From: DATIXJ01 sp963714795
Lineage (GTDB): Bacteria > Bacteroidota > Ignavibacteria > UBA10030 > SZUA-254
Assembly (NCBI GenBank): GCA_963714795.1
Contig: CAVQPS010000009.1
Coordinates: 744,001-808,000 of the forward strand
Direction: 5' to 3'
Length of the DNA: 64,000 bases
The position numbers and the translations under genes are program-made. The notes beneath the pieces were generated by a model. It saw nothing but the letters and a program-made list of their open reading frames with translations, made no database searches and was not told where the DNA came from. Below are positions 19,439 to 30,104 of the stretch, in pieces; position 1 is the first letter of the stretch; the number at the start of each line of letters is the position of its first letter.

Positions 19439-20587
19439 TCAACCCTGCGCACATCCATTAAAGAGAAGTGCATTTTGCTCTGATGCATTTGCTCTATGAA
19501 CATTCGTGATTACTGGACTAAAAAGTCCACAAGAGCATTCGCCCTCTTTGAGAGCAAGTGTAGCAACATCGCCTGGCCAATATCTCATCCATATTGTACC
19601 ATCACGAGCAAAAGAAGTATAGATTAAATATCCCTCTTCACCTTTATCTACGGGTTTCCACGAATCTTTATCTTTTTTCACGACTTCGATATAATGTGGT
19701 CCGTTTAGCAAGTGAAGATTATTATGATGGCACTGAGCTTGGGACGTTAATGCAGGATTAGTGCTGCATGCTTGTGGAATTGCCTCTGAAGAGCCAAGAC
19801 ATGTTGCAATGGGAATGTCACCTAAATAATTCCTTGCTAGATCTAGAGCATATGGTACAATTTCAAAACCTCCTAAGAAAACAAATTCTATCTGTCTCTG
19901 TCCATCCTTATCGGGTACCAAGATGCCTTCATGTTGAGGATTTTCAAGTGACTTTTCAACAAGATCGTGAAGATTAATGCCTGCTGATTTTGCTTGCTTG
20001 TCCATATTTTCTATTGGTTGCTGTACCGTAAAAAGTACGTTTGCTTTATAATCTCGAATATTTTCTAAAATCTTATCCGGTCCTTCTTCCGGCCTTCTTA
20101 ATAGAACATTAACACCTAACGCAACAAGGCTTTCCTGAATCCACTGACCACCTTTATGTGTTAGATTGTAAGTAGATATCGCCGTATCTCCCGCAGCAAT
20201 GCCGTGATATTTGATACTTCTTCCAAAAGCTTCAACCTCACGCTCTCTATCATGGACAGTTATAAATGTTGGAGTATATTTACCCAGTGTTCCTCCACTA
20301 CCAAATGTGACTACAGGAGAATTTATATCGTTCGGTTTTAGCAACCGAGGATTTGCATTTACGGTTTCTCTGAATCCTCTCAGTCCGTTTTCCTTGTTAG
20401 TGTCTTTGACACAAAGAGGAACTCTGTACCAATCTTCCTGAGTTCTTATGCTATGCGGATGAATGTCTGCCAATGTCTCAGCATACATGCCGGGCATCTC
20501 TGATTTACACCTTCCGAGTTGTTCCTTGAGAAAAGGTAAAATCATGGTGAATAATCTGTCTTGATCGACATTATCCCATCCATGCAT
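19439..20587 (-). CDS. LuxE/PaaK-like acyl-adenylating enzyme
   Basis: From ATG 20587 the protein is 382 residues of the adenylate-forming superfamily. The phosphate-binding loop is 'TFGSGGTLGKYTPT'. Later come 'ATCLGSSEAIPQA' (the A5-like region) and 'MRYWPGDVATL' (the Asp that binds the ribose). It should activate a carboxylic acid with ATP and hand it to the LuxC-like partner. Coding-like sequence continues in frame upstream of 20587 ('WKELTGVENPFLELERR') without a start. One extra base near 20698 would join it to an ATG at 20711, giving about 423 residues, nearer to the family's length. It ends at a terminator shared by the pair. Confidence 0.72.
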   Translation of the reverse strand: MHGWDNVDQDRLFTMILPFLKEQLGRCKSEMPGMYAETLADIHPHSIRTQEDWYRVPLCVKDTNKENGLRGFRETVNANPRLLKPNDINSPVVTFGSGGTLGKYTPTFITVHDREREVEAFGRSIKYHGIAAGDTAISTYNLTHKGGQWIQESLVALGVNVLLRRPEEGPDKILENIRDYKANVLFTVQQPIENMDKQAKSAGINLHDLVEKSLENPQHEGILVPDKDGQRQIEFVFLGGFEIVPYALDLARNYLGDIPIATCLGSSEAIPQACSTNPALTSQAQCHHNNLHLLNGPHYIEVVKKDKDSWKPVDKGEEGYLIYTSFARDGTIWMRYWPGDVATLALKEGECSCGLFSPVITNVHRANASEQNALLFNGCAQG

Positions 20588-20711
20588 AGAAAAACATGAT
20601 GGTTCTATTTCTCGATAACTTTTTATTTCACCATTGATAATCCTTCTTTCTAATTCCAGAAACGGATTTTCGACACCTGTTAATTCTTTCCAACTTAATG
20701 AAGTTTCTCAT

Positions 20712-20996
20712 ACTTATTCACATTTATTTCTTAATTAATAATCGGATTTGCTAGTGGCAAGGAATTAATGATACGGAATGACTAATTTATTTTTTGTTCA
20801 ACTTTAGGCTGTCCATTCTCATCGATTTGGCTGCTTTAAAAAACTGCCAAATAACTGCGGAGGAGACAAAATATTTTTTTAATATTGAAAACCGAAGACA
20901 TAATAAGAGGAATAATGTCTTACTTATATTAATAGCAGTTATTGCAAACTGCTGAAAAATTGTAAAGAAATCTTTGATTGTTTAAAAATTAAGTAG
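20712..20996. other. AT-rich intergenic stretch with no recognised feature
   Basis: This contains poly-A/T runs and no coding signal I can support on either strand. The promoter for the LuxE/LuxC pair should lie in its first part, but I cannot pick a box with confidence. Confidence 0.5.
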
Positions 20997-21056
20997 ACGT
21001 GGGTAAAGACCGCGGGGTTCGATGTGAAACCCGCAGCGACAGAAACGAAACGATAA
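20997..21056 (+). pseudogene. 3' end remnant of a second family 2 glycosyltransferase
   Basis: Sixty bases encode TWVKTAGFDVKPAATETKR and a stop, matching the last 19 codons of the gene ending at 10577 (TWVKTVRFDVKPAATETKH). Forty-eight of 60 bases agree, and most differences are synonymous, so the fragment was under protein-level selection before it was cut off. Nothing coding precedes it. The terminator and hairpin after it are also copies of those after 10577. Confidence 0.8.
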
Positions 21057-21086
21057 AAATAAAAAGTATAAAGTATAAAATAAAAA

Positions 21087-21114
21087 AAACCCGGCCATTT
21101 CTAGCCGGGGTTTC
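21087..21114. terminator. Rho-independent terminator, repeat copy 3
   Basis: The same CCCGGC/GCCGGG hairpin as at 10682, with the following CCCTTCCACTACAGAAAC also conserved. It follows the glycosyltransferase remnant exactly as copy 1 follows the intact gene. Confidence 0.8.
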
Positions 21115-21165
21115 GCCCTTCCACTACAGAAACATATTTTTTCTTTACTATAATACTAAATTTTG

Positions 21166-21191
21166 GGAGGGTGACTTATGCTTCACCCTCC
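21166..21191. repeat. GGAGGGTGA/TTCACCCTCC hairpin, copy 2
   Basis: Identical in stem and loop to 10762-10787. It marks the right end of the duplicated flank. From here to 21380 I see no other feature. Confidence 0.7.
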
Positions 21192-21380
21192 CGCATGCCT
21201 CAGCCGTCTAATCCACAACAGAAGCAGACCTTTCTTATATTCCTAGCAGTCATGCTCTAACTGATGAAAAAATAATTAAAATTTTTTTTATGACAGAAGA
21301 ATAGGGGGATAATGGATGACGTGAGGTTATCACCTTCCGAGCAAAACAGTAAAGAAAAGCGAAATATAAGGGATTCGGTA

Positions 21381-22805
21381 TTATGGACCGAAAGGTGTTT
21401 GTACCATTGTTACTTGTTTTCTCCATTCCTTCCCATCCCAGTATCGAACTCCATCTTTGAGCGCATCAAGATAGGATTGATCGAGTTTGCCGGTGAGTTT
21501 TCCTTCATTCACAAGGAGATCGTGTAATCGGTCTATGTCGTTATTTGATTTGACACGAAGAATTTTCATACTATCAAGTGAAAAGAAGTAATCAAAACCG
21601 AAAAAAGCCCGGAACTGTCCCGAAAACCTGCCGAGAAAGATACCATATTAGAATCTTCTCTTTCCATCCTAACTACAACATTAGTTTTATGAAGGAGCTT
21701 GCTTATATCCGATTCCGGAATTTTGATATAATACAATTCAGCATCGGACGTCGGCATTTGAAATCCCGGTGTGGCAGAGGATTTCTTTTGTCCGATAATT
21801 TTTTCCGGGTCTAAAATTGCAACAGCTCCGAATTCACCCCGGTTCGTGTCGTCTATATCATTTATACCGCAAGCAATGATTGCTTTCTTTTTTTCCGAGC
21901 CCAATACGAACTTCATAAATGAAATCCAATTGTCCAAAGTGCCAATATTCCCCAACAATTTTATTGTTTTTGTCTATCCTTGCAAGAAAGAATGGCGAAC
22001 GGCCTATGTTGCTAACAGATACCAAGATTTCTTTTCCACTCTTGCCTCCGAAGTCATCCACAATGATATCGCTAGGATTAAAATAGGGTGAATACTGACG
22101 GTCAAGGTAATGGACCGGTTCCTCAAAATTTCCTCTCCCATCGAAGGTTTTTATTATAATCAAAAACTCTGAGTGAAGAAAACAATTTTTCCCCTTTTGA
22201 AAGAATCGGAAGAGTGGTAATGAGTTCATTTTTTCCATTCCCATCAAGATCCGCAATTATTGCTCTCTCATTACGAGATCCAATTGCACGGTATTTGATT
22301 ATCTTTCAAATTAATTGATGGAAGCTGCCAGAGTTTCTCATCATGTTTGTTGTATACTTCAATAAAATCAGTTGTAATATTATCCTTCTCATAGCTGGGA
22401 TTATCGTCCTTTGTCGATATCCTCGACGTAAAGATTAATGCTGCCGCCAATCCCGCCACCATTGCAAAACTTCCAACACCGGTGACAACGGGATGATTTC
22501 GGACAAAATATCGAAACTTTTCAATAGGTCTTGTCGGACGGTACGGAATCGGAGGAAGATCGGTACTGAAATATGGTTCTATCCCGCGTCGGGAACGAAG
22601 AATTGCAGTTTCCGCCGAAGGAAGCTCATCCGGCTTTTCCTCTAAATCTTTTTCCAGACCGGCATAAAATTCCGTCAGTTCGTCAACAATCGCTTTGCAA
22701 CCGTAGCATTCTGCCAGATGCTCTTCGATTTGGCGTTCTTTTTGATTCCACTTCCTCAGCGTGCAGAACGTAGAGATCTAATGTATGTTCGTCGATATGT
22801 GTCAT
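21381..22805 (-). pseudogene. Module B: zinc-finger / TM / FG-GAP-like propeller membrane protein, broken frame
   Basis: ATG 22805 (MTHIDEHTLDLYVLHAEEV) leads into a zinc finger ('QIEEHLAECYGCKAIVDEL') read after one extra base. A linker follows ('GIEPYFSTDLPPIPYRPTRP'), then a membrane helix ('VTGVGSFAMVAGLAAALIF') and FG-GAP-like strands outside the membrane ('RAIIADLDGNGKNELITTLP', 'IIVDDFGGKSGKEILVSVSN'). The C-terminus is 'LDQSYLDALKDGVRYWDGKEW'. Order and length match the module A copy at 14406-15850. At least four frame changes are present, those I can place being extra bases. It probably senses an envelope signal and holds a cytoplasmic partner through the zinc finger; that is inference from architecture. 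Confidence 0.65.
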
Positions 22806-22880
22806 CGTTTTTATATTAGTGACAAGTCAATGCTCTTGCTTAAATAATCCGTTTACCGAGTGACATCCGTCAAAACCGAG

Positions 22881-23910
22881 TTACATATTCCGTTTTAATT
22901 CTTTCACTGTTCTATCGTATGTAAGCCGGGCAAGATATTCTAATTTTGATTTATGGCATCCATAATATTCATCTTTTGTCAAGGTCGGGAAGTGTTGTCC
23001 GTAGCCGGTCAAAAAATGAAAAGTCTTCGCCGTCTTTATCAATGATTCTTTGTTGAAGATTGAGACGGATAACATCAAAATATTTTTCAAAAATCTCTAC
23101 CGATACTTTGTTTTTTCCAACATATTTTGGCCAATTCTCATCCTGCACACATTGACAGGCAAGATCGATTATTTTTTTGACGTCGGTGACAAAGAAATTA
23201 TCTTCAGGAACTGTGTGCACGGCAGATTCCTCCGGCGAATCGTAGAGCGAACGAAATACCTGTACAACAAGAGTGATTGGAAGAATCCGGGAATTCGAAA
23301 CCTGTTCCCGCATCACCACGGAAAGGCGTGCAAGAAGCGTCGGGACATTTTCGCTCCCGTTCGCTATCACCCGCAAACTTACCTCAAGTTCATTTTGCTC
23401 CATCGGCGGGAGATGCTCAAACGAATCGCAGCCGGTGGGAACGATGCACTGCTCTCCCAACCGTTCGACAATGGTGAAGCTCTGAATTGATTGAACGGCA
23501 AGTTTCAGGTTGCGAAGAATTTTTCCGAATGTCGGATCCGCTTCATGGTACATCCGAAGGATGCTTTGATTAACCCGTGCAAAGATGAGGCGTCGGAGAT
23601 ATGCCAGCACTTCCTCATTGGAAAGTTTTTCAAATGAAAGTCCGTCGAAGTATACTTTCAGTTGAATAAAAGTACCGTTATCGTCACGCTGGAAAAGATC
23701 GGCAATCGAATCGAGTGCGAGATCTTCGAGAGGAATAGTCGAGAAATCAAGATAAAGTCGGCCGGTGCAAACTTTCTTTCGCAGGAATCCGAATGCAATA
23801 CTTCTGGAAAGAAAAATAAATTCCTTCAACGAATCCGCGGTCGGATGATCGCCAATGATTTGAGCTATTATCGATTTTACTTCCATGGAAACGATATTCT
23901 GACCCTTCAA
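22881..23910 (-). pseudogene. Module B: helical protein with sigma-region-2 resemblance, frame broken near its end
   Basis: The frame reads about 313 residues from TTG 23910 (ATG 23886 is an alternative start), then shifts by one base near 22985. The true end, 'LTKDEYYGCHKSKLEYLARL', is in the next frame to 22881. Roughly half the residues match the module A protein, most strongly at 'DLALDSIADLFQ', 'YLRRLIFARVNQSILRMY' and 'ADPTFGKILRNLKLAV'. The stop is 75 bases before the zinc-finger gene, so they should be co-transcribed. I do not recognise a named family with certainty; a divergent sigma-like regulator is the best guess. Confidence 0.55.
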
Positions 23911-23932
23911 CCTCCATCAAGTAAGGTGAATG

Positions 23933-23961
23933 AATGTACTGAATATGGGAGATATTCTCAA
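23933..23961 (-). promoter_or_regulatory. Conserved promoter-like element upstream of module B
   Basis: TTGAGA (23961-23956), a 17-base spacer and TACATT (23938-23933) on the minus strand, shared with module A (17624-17596). It lies just upstream of the possible starts at 23910 and 23886, a spacing normal for a promoter. Confidence 0.5.
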
Positions 23962-24113
23962 GCCCCAGGCGTATTATTCCGTTAATAAACGGGAAGATTA
24001 GAAATGATATATTATCCAAGTTGTTCATGGGGGATTTTGAGAATTTCCCGTATCTCTCTATATTGAGCAGTTCGGACAAACCAAGGCAATCTACTCTAGG
24101 TATATTTCAGCAC

Positions 24114-27100
24114 ATGCAAGAAACTCTTACTCCTGATTCAGCGTTAACACTTCCCGATTTTACGCTCGTGTCCGCATCGGCGGGAAGCGGAAAGACGACC
24201 GCGCTCACGCGAAGGTTCATACAGCTTCTTTTGTCCGATCGCATTCCGCACAACGATCTCCGGAATATTCTTGCCATTACGTTTACCAACAACGCCGCTG
24301 CCGAAATGAAACAGCGCATCCTCGGCGATCTCAAGAAAGCGTATTTCGGTGATGAGGAAATTCTTTCACAGTTCAAAAACATTGTTTCGCTGGATGAAGA
24401 AACAATCAGGAAGCGGGCGGGCGCTCTTGTCGATACTATCCTGGATCAGTATTCCGATTTTCAGGTGCAAACCATCGATAGTTTTTTGTCGAGGGTACTG
24501 ACCGTTTCCACGCTGGAGTTCGGTCTTCCGCCCGGTTTCGAAATTGTCTTGAACGGCAATCAGCTTCTTGATGAAGCGTTCGATCATCTGATGATGAAAC
24601 TTGTTTCCGATCCGCCACAACGACATCTTCTCGAAGAATTGCTCGAGACTTCTTTCCGAAACCTGGAGCGATAAAGAAAAATTTTTATGGAATCCATATC
24701 ATAATCTGCTCACCGAAATAAAAAACTTATATGCTCAGACTCGGCGGTCATGCCGGAATCATTGGCAGATCGGCACCAAAATCCGGTAATCTTGATGCTA
24801 TGCGTAAAGAAATTCTCGATGCGGTCTGTGCGATCGGTGATCTGGCGGAGCAATCCGGTTGTATTGTCGGGAAAAATTATCAAAAAATTATCGAAGCAGC
24901 GCGGGCGGGAGACATCAATTCGTTGCTTGATAAAAAACTCGATCAGCATGTACTGAACAAATCCAACGGTCCCGCGTACGAACAAACCGTCAAACAAATC
25001 GAACTTCTTCAAGACGAGTTGATGAAGAACGTTACACGATACTATGAAGCAAGAGCGCACATTCATTACAGGCCGTATGTTGCCGCGTACCTATTGTTGT
25101 TGGATTTTTTGGAAATAGTTGAACAAAAAAGCGGCAAGCTTTCGCTGACCGATGCCATCAAGAAGCTGGCAACATCGCTGACGAGCGATGCAGTTCCGGA
25201 AATTTATTTCTCGCTCGGTGAACGGATTCATCATTTTCTTATCGATGAATTTCAGGATACATCGCCGATTCAGTGGGCAACGCTTCGTCCGCTCATTGAA
25301 AATTCTCTGGCACAGCAGGGAAGTCTGTTTATCGTCGGTGATACGAAGCAATCGATCTACACATTCCGTGGCGGCGATTGGCAGATCATGAAACGGATGA
25401 TGACGGAAGAGGAATTTCCGTCCGTTGCCCGCGAAATGAAAGAACTGACGACTAACTATCGAAGCGACGAAGCTATTGTCGCGTTCACCAAAAAAGTATT
25501 TCATGAAATTGTTCCGCAAAGAATTCCGTTGGCGATTGCGGAAAAAAGCGGGCTCACTTCATTTCAGCAGGAAGTGAAGCGGTCGGCTCAAGGAAAAGGA
25601 TTCGTGGAAGTATACCCGGTCAGCGGTGACAAGGAAAATCCGTCTCCGGAAAAACAAAAACTGCTCGGCATTCTTGCCGACTGCCGTAGGCGCGGCTACC
25701 GGTTTCGTGATATTGCCGTCCTCACGCCGAAGAATTCCGATGTCGTTGAAGTAAGCAGATGGCTGAATGAATCGGACATTCAGTTCATTTCACACAGCAG
25801 CCTGGACGTCCGTACGCGCAAGATTACCGGAGAACTTCTCGCATTACTGAAATTTCTCGATTCTCCGGTTGACGATCTCTCTTTTGCGACGTTTATTCTC
25901 GGGAATCTTTTTCATACTATTACGTCTGCCGAAGGCATTCATGACGATTTGAGTTCATCCATTCTCTCGCATCGGTCCGGCGACCATGACGATGAGCCTC
26001 TGTACACGCATTTCCGGTCGTTGTATCCTCATCTCTGGGAAAAATATTTTGAATCGCTGTTCAACCGTGTCGGCTATCTGCCATTGTACGATTTATTATC
26101 GGATGTTTATGGAACATTTTCTCTTTTCGATACATGTCCTGATGAAATGAGCTCTCTGGTGAAAATGCTGGAAGTTGTCAAGAATTTTGAACAAAGCGGC
26201 AGTAATAACCTGAAGGAATTTCTTGCGTATGCTGAAGAAGAAACGGATGAGGCGGATTGGAACATCGACGTTTCCGCAGATACCGATGCCGTAACGGTGA
26301 TGACGGTCCATAAAGCAAAAGGTTTGGGATTCCCGGTCTTGATCGTTTTGTTGTATGACGGAAAATCCCGGGCTGACAATCTTTTCCTGCATGAAGATGC
26401 GGATGGCATTCATCTCGTACGGATTATAAAAAAGTGGGCGGAACAATCGGCTGAGCTTTCGGCGATCTACCGGGAAAAAAATATTCTCCGGCAGGTAGAT
26501 GATCTCAATAAGCTGTACGTTGCGTTGACGCGGGCGCGCGAAGAAATGTATGTCCTCAGCGTGACAACGGACAAATTCGATATGCCATCGTCGTTATTGC
26601 CGCGTGATTTTTCTGCAGGAAAACATTCTCCCCCAAAAAAGTATCAACAAACAAACGAACAAACAACCGATTTGGCTTTTATCGGCGGCTCTGTTTCCCC
26701 GGCATCCACGCGGAACGAAACGATCAATATCGCAGAAACGCAGCGCGGCGATTTTTTTCATGCCGTTCTTCAGCAAATTATCTTTCTCGGCGACGATCCT
26801 ATTTCTCAAATAACCCGTGCGATTGAAGACTCGCGGCAGGTTGTTAGTGTTGACGGTGAAAATATTTCCCGCATCCTTCAAAAATTTTTGGGACAACCCG
26901 AAATTAAAAAATATTTTACCCGAATGAATGATCGAATTGTCCGGAATGAACAGGAAATCGGTTCTTCGAATGGAAGATTGTATCGTATCGATCGCCTGGT
27001 GATCGATCCTGATCTCGTTACCGTCATCGATTACAAAACCGGAAGCGAACGGATCGAATACGTCTCACAGGTTAAAGAGTATATCGATCTGCTGAAAGAT

Positions 27101-27172
27101 GTCTATCCTCAAAAAAGGATTCAGGGCATTCTTGCTTACATCGATCTGAACGTCGTGCGGAGCGTTAAATGA
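24114..27172 (+). pseudogene. UvrD/AddA-like helicase-nuclease subunit, frame broken
   Basis: I take ATG 24114 (MQETLTPDSALTLPDF), just before Walker A 'SASAGSGKTT'. The frame breaks near 24665 and again before about 24790. From there it runs open to 27172 with helicase motifs 'HHFLIDEFQDTSPIQWATLR', 'VGDTKQSIYTFRGGDW', 'MTVHKAKGLGFPVLIV' and 'ALTRAREEM', and a C-terminal PD-(D/E)xK nuclease ('VTVIDYKTGSE'). The whole is about 1020 residues, as expected for an AddA-type subunit that unwinds and trims double-strand ends for recombination. Both shifts fit one extra base each. The second subunit follows at once, so the operon is probably functional in the organism. Confidence 0.8.
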
Positions 27173-29998
27173 ACGAAGACGATCATTATTCCTTCCGGAT
27201 CGAATTTGGTCGATGCCGTTCTTGCAGAACTTCGTCCCGAAGGGTTGGATTACAGCCGGTCGATGGTTGTCTTTCCCGGTAAACGCCCCGGTCATTTTTT
27301 ACGCAAAGCGATCGCTGAGCGCATAGGTTCCAGTTTTCTTCCGCCGCGGATTTTTTCCATCGATAATTTTGTTGCTTACCTCGCGTCAGATCATCTCGGC
27401 ATTCGACGGACGATGCTTGAGGCCGAAGATGCCGCGGCATTATTATTCGAGATTCACAGCCGCGGCAATCATGCATTGGGAGGCAATCATTACCGGACGT
27501 TCGATACATTTTTTACGGTCGGTTTGAAACTCTTCGGCGAACTGGAGGAAGTGATGCTGACGAATCTTCCTGCAAAACATATTCATGCTGCGTTGAAGGG
27601 AATTGAATATGAAAAATTCCGATCGTTCGGAACGTATTATGAAGAATTTTACCGGGCGGTTGAAGAACGGGAATGGATGACACGCTCGATGATGTACCGT
27701 TCGGTTGCCGACCGGATTGACGAGATCGATTACTCGCAGTATACACAAATTATTATTGCCGGTTTGTACGCGCTCACCGCAACGGAGCGTGCAATCGTTA
27801 CCGGCTTGCGCCGACGCGGGAATGTTCGGCTTATTTTTCAGAATGGCATTGGATTGCCCGAAAAACTGAATCAGCTTGGTATTGCCGTTCCGGAAAATTC
27901 TGTACAAGAAAAAGTTTCCCCAACCATACAGTATTACTCGTCGCCGGATACACACGGACAGGTATTCGCACTTGCCGCGCAATTGCAGAAGCATCATAAC
28001 GCGAACCGGGATGAACGGACAGCAATAGTTCTTCCATCTGCCGAAGCGCTTTTTCCTGTTCTTCACCATGCGCTTTCTCATTTTGAGGAGCACGAGTACA
28101 ATATTTCCCTCGGGTATCCGCTTTCCCGAACGCCGGTGTACGGTTTTCTTCAAAGTATCCTGGAACTGGTTGCCTCTGTTCGCAACGGTACATTTTCCAG
28201 CGCGGCATATCTCCGGTTTATGCTTCATCCGTACGTTAAAAATATCCGGTTTCACGATCGATCGGATACCGCGCGCATTGTTATTCATTCCATTGAAGAA
28301 TATTTTATCCGGACCGGATCGAAAACACTATTTGCTCTGGATGAAATTGAAAACAATGACGAACTCTTCGAATTAATTGCCCGCCGTATTAGCACATTGG
28401 ACGAAAAGGCAACGGCGGGTAATCTTCAGGAACATTGCAGAACGATTCACGACCGGACGATCAAAAGATTTCTTCGCATTGCGTCGATTCGGGATTTTGC
28501 ATTGCAGTCAATTGATGTTCTTCAATATATCTTTGAACAAAGCACGGCGCGGCAGCATCCCTATTTTCATCCCTATGTCGAACATGCGATTACCTTTTTC
28601 GACCATCTTGCGCGGTCGCCGATCGGCAATCAGCGATTTGAGGATACGGCAGGATACATAACATTTCTTCGGAACGCGGTCGCGTCGCAAACAGTACCGT
28701 TTTCGGGCACACCACTTCACGGACTTCAGGTTCTCGGATTTCTGGAAACGCGCAATCTTTCATTCGATACTGTTTATTTCTTCGATGCGAACGACGATAT
28801 TCTCCCGGGACGAAATGATCGTGATTTACTTCTGCCGTTTCCGGTTCGGAAAATGCTCGGGTTGGAAACGTCGCATGATCGCGAATTATTAACGGAATAT
28901 TATTTCGATTTGCTTATTTCATCGGCGAGAGAAGTGCATTTATTTTATAATGAAACCGGTAAAAAAGAAAAAAGCCGGTTCGTCCAAAAGCTGCTGTGGA
29001 AGTATGAGCAATCCAAACAGGATATTTCTTCCGAAGGTATCGAACGGAAAATTCGTTATTCCGTCAATTTAGGAAATGGCCGCCCGGAGCCTGTCAAAAA
29101 AACTACGTTGATGATCGATCAGATCCGGAACAATGTTCGGTTCAGCGCCTCGGCATTAAATACGTATCTTGCGTGCCCGTTGAAATTTTATTACCGGCAT
29201 GTCCTTGGGCTGAACGAAAAAATTGAAATCTCCGATGATATCGAAGCATCGGATATCGGAACGATCGTTCATACAATTTTGAAAGAATATTTCAAGCCCC
29301 TTGTCGGAAAGCGATTAACCCGCGATAGTTTGGATGATAAGAAACTCAATGCAGTTATCGACCGTTGTTTCAAAGAATCCTTCGGTGAAGAATTTCCCGG
29401 GTCAATTTATCTGATGAAAGAACAGGTCGTGCGTCAATTGCAATCATTTTTACTGCATTATCAGATGCCGGTGGCGGATGGTTCAGTCATGATCACCGGA
29501 CTCGAACGCGACCTTACTATTGATTATCGCGGTTTCACGTTTACCGGTCGAATCGATCGGATCGAAATGCGGGATGAAAAAATATATATTCTGGATTACA
29601 AAACCGGTTACGATGAAAAGCGTAATAATGTGAATGTTGAAAAATTAATTGCTGATCGTCGGGAAACGTGGCGTGAAGCAATCGGATCATTCCAGCTTCC
29701 GGTATACATGCTGTTGTATGCCACATTTTTTAAGAAGCCGATAGAGCAGATCTCTCCGGCAATTATTTTTTTGGGAAAACAACCGATCGATCAGTCGATT
29801 GAAGTCAGTATCGGCGATGATAGCCATACCGCTCATGACGTCTATCGGGCGGTGGAACCGGTCATGTTTACCTTACTCGAAGAAATTCAGGATCAAGAAA
29901 AAGACTGGATTCCGACGGATACTATGGAACAGGAATGTCCCCGCTGTCCCTTTTCAACCATATGCGGAACGGCCTGGGTTCAGGGCTGGAGCGCGTAA
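27169..29998 (+). CDS. AddB-like PD-(D/E)xK nuclease subunit
   Basis: A roughly 940-residue partner of the upstream helicase. The nuclease domain at the end has 'TYLACPLKFYYRHVLG', 'ILDYKTGYDEK' and the cysteines of 'ECPRCPFSTICG', together the four ligands of the iron-sulfur cluster known in AddB. The open frame lacks a normal start: ATG 27169 is followed by one base too many. Without that base it reads MTKTIIIPSGSNLVDAV straight into the frame; otherwise the first usable codon is TTG 27206. The ATG overlaps the stop of the helicase gene (AAATGA), which supports it as the true start and coupled translation. Confidence 0.82.
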
Positions 29999-30104
29999 AA
30001 GTTTTGCCATCACGCTGTTTTTGCGTTCTTACGGTTTGATTGTCAAGCCGAATCTTCCTACATTTTCACCAACGCACCAGGATCCGTACATCCGATAATG
30101 ACGT

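Noticed and set aside
17952..20711. Bioluminescence (lux) operon
   Set aside because: Only LuxC/LuxE-like genes are present; no luxA, luxB or luxD.
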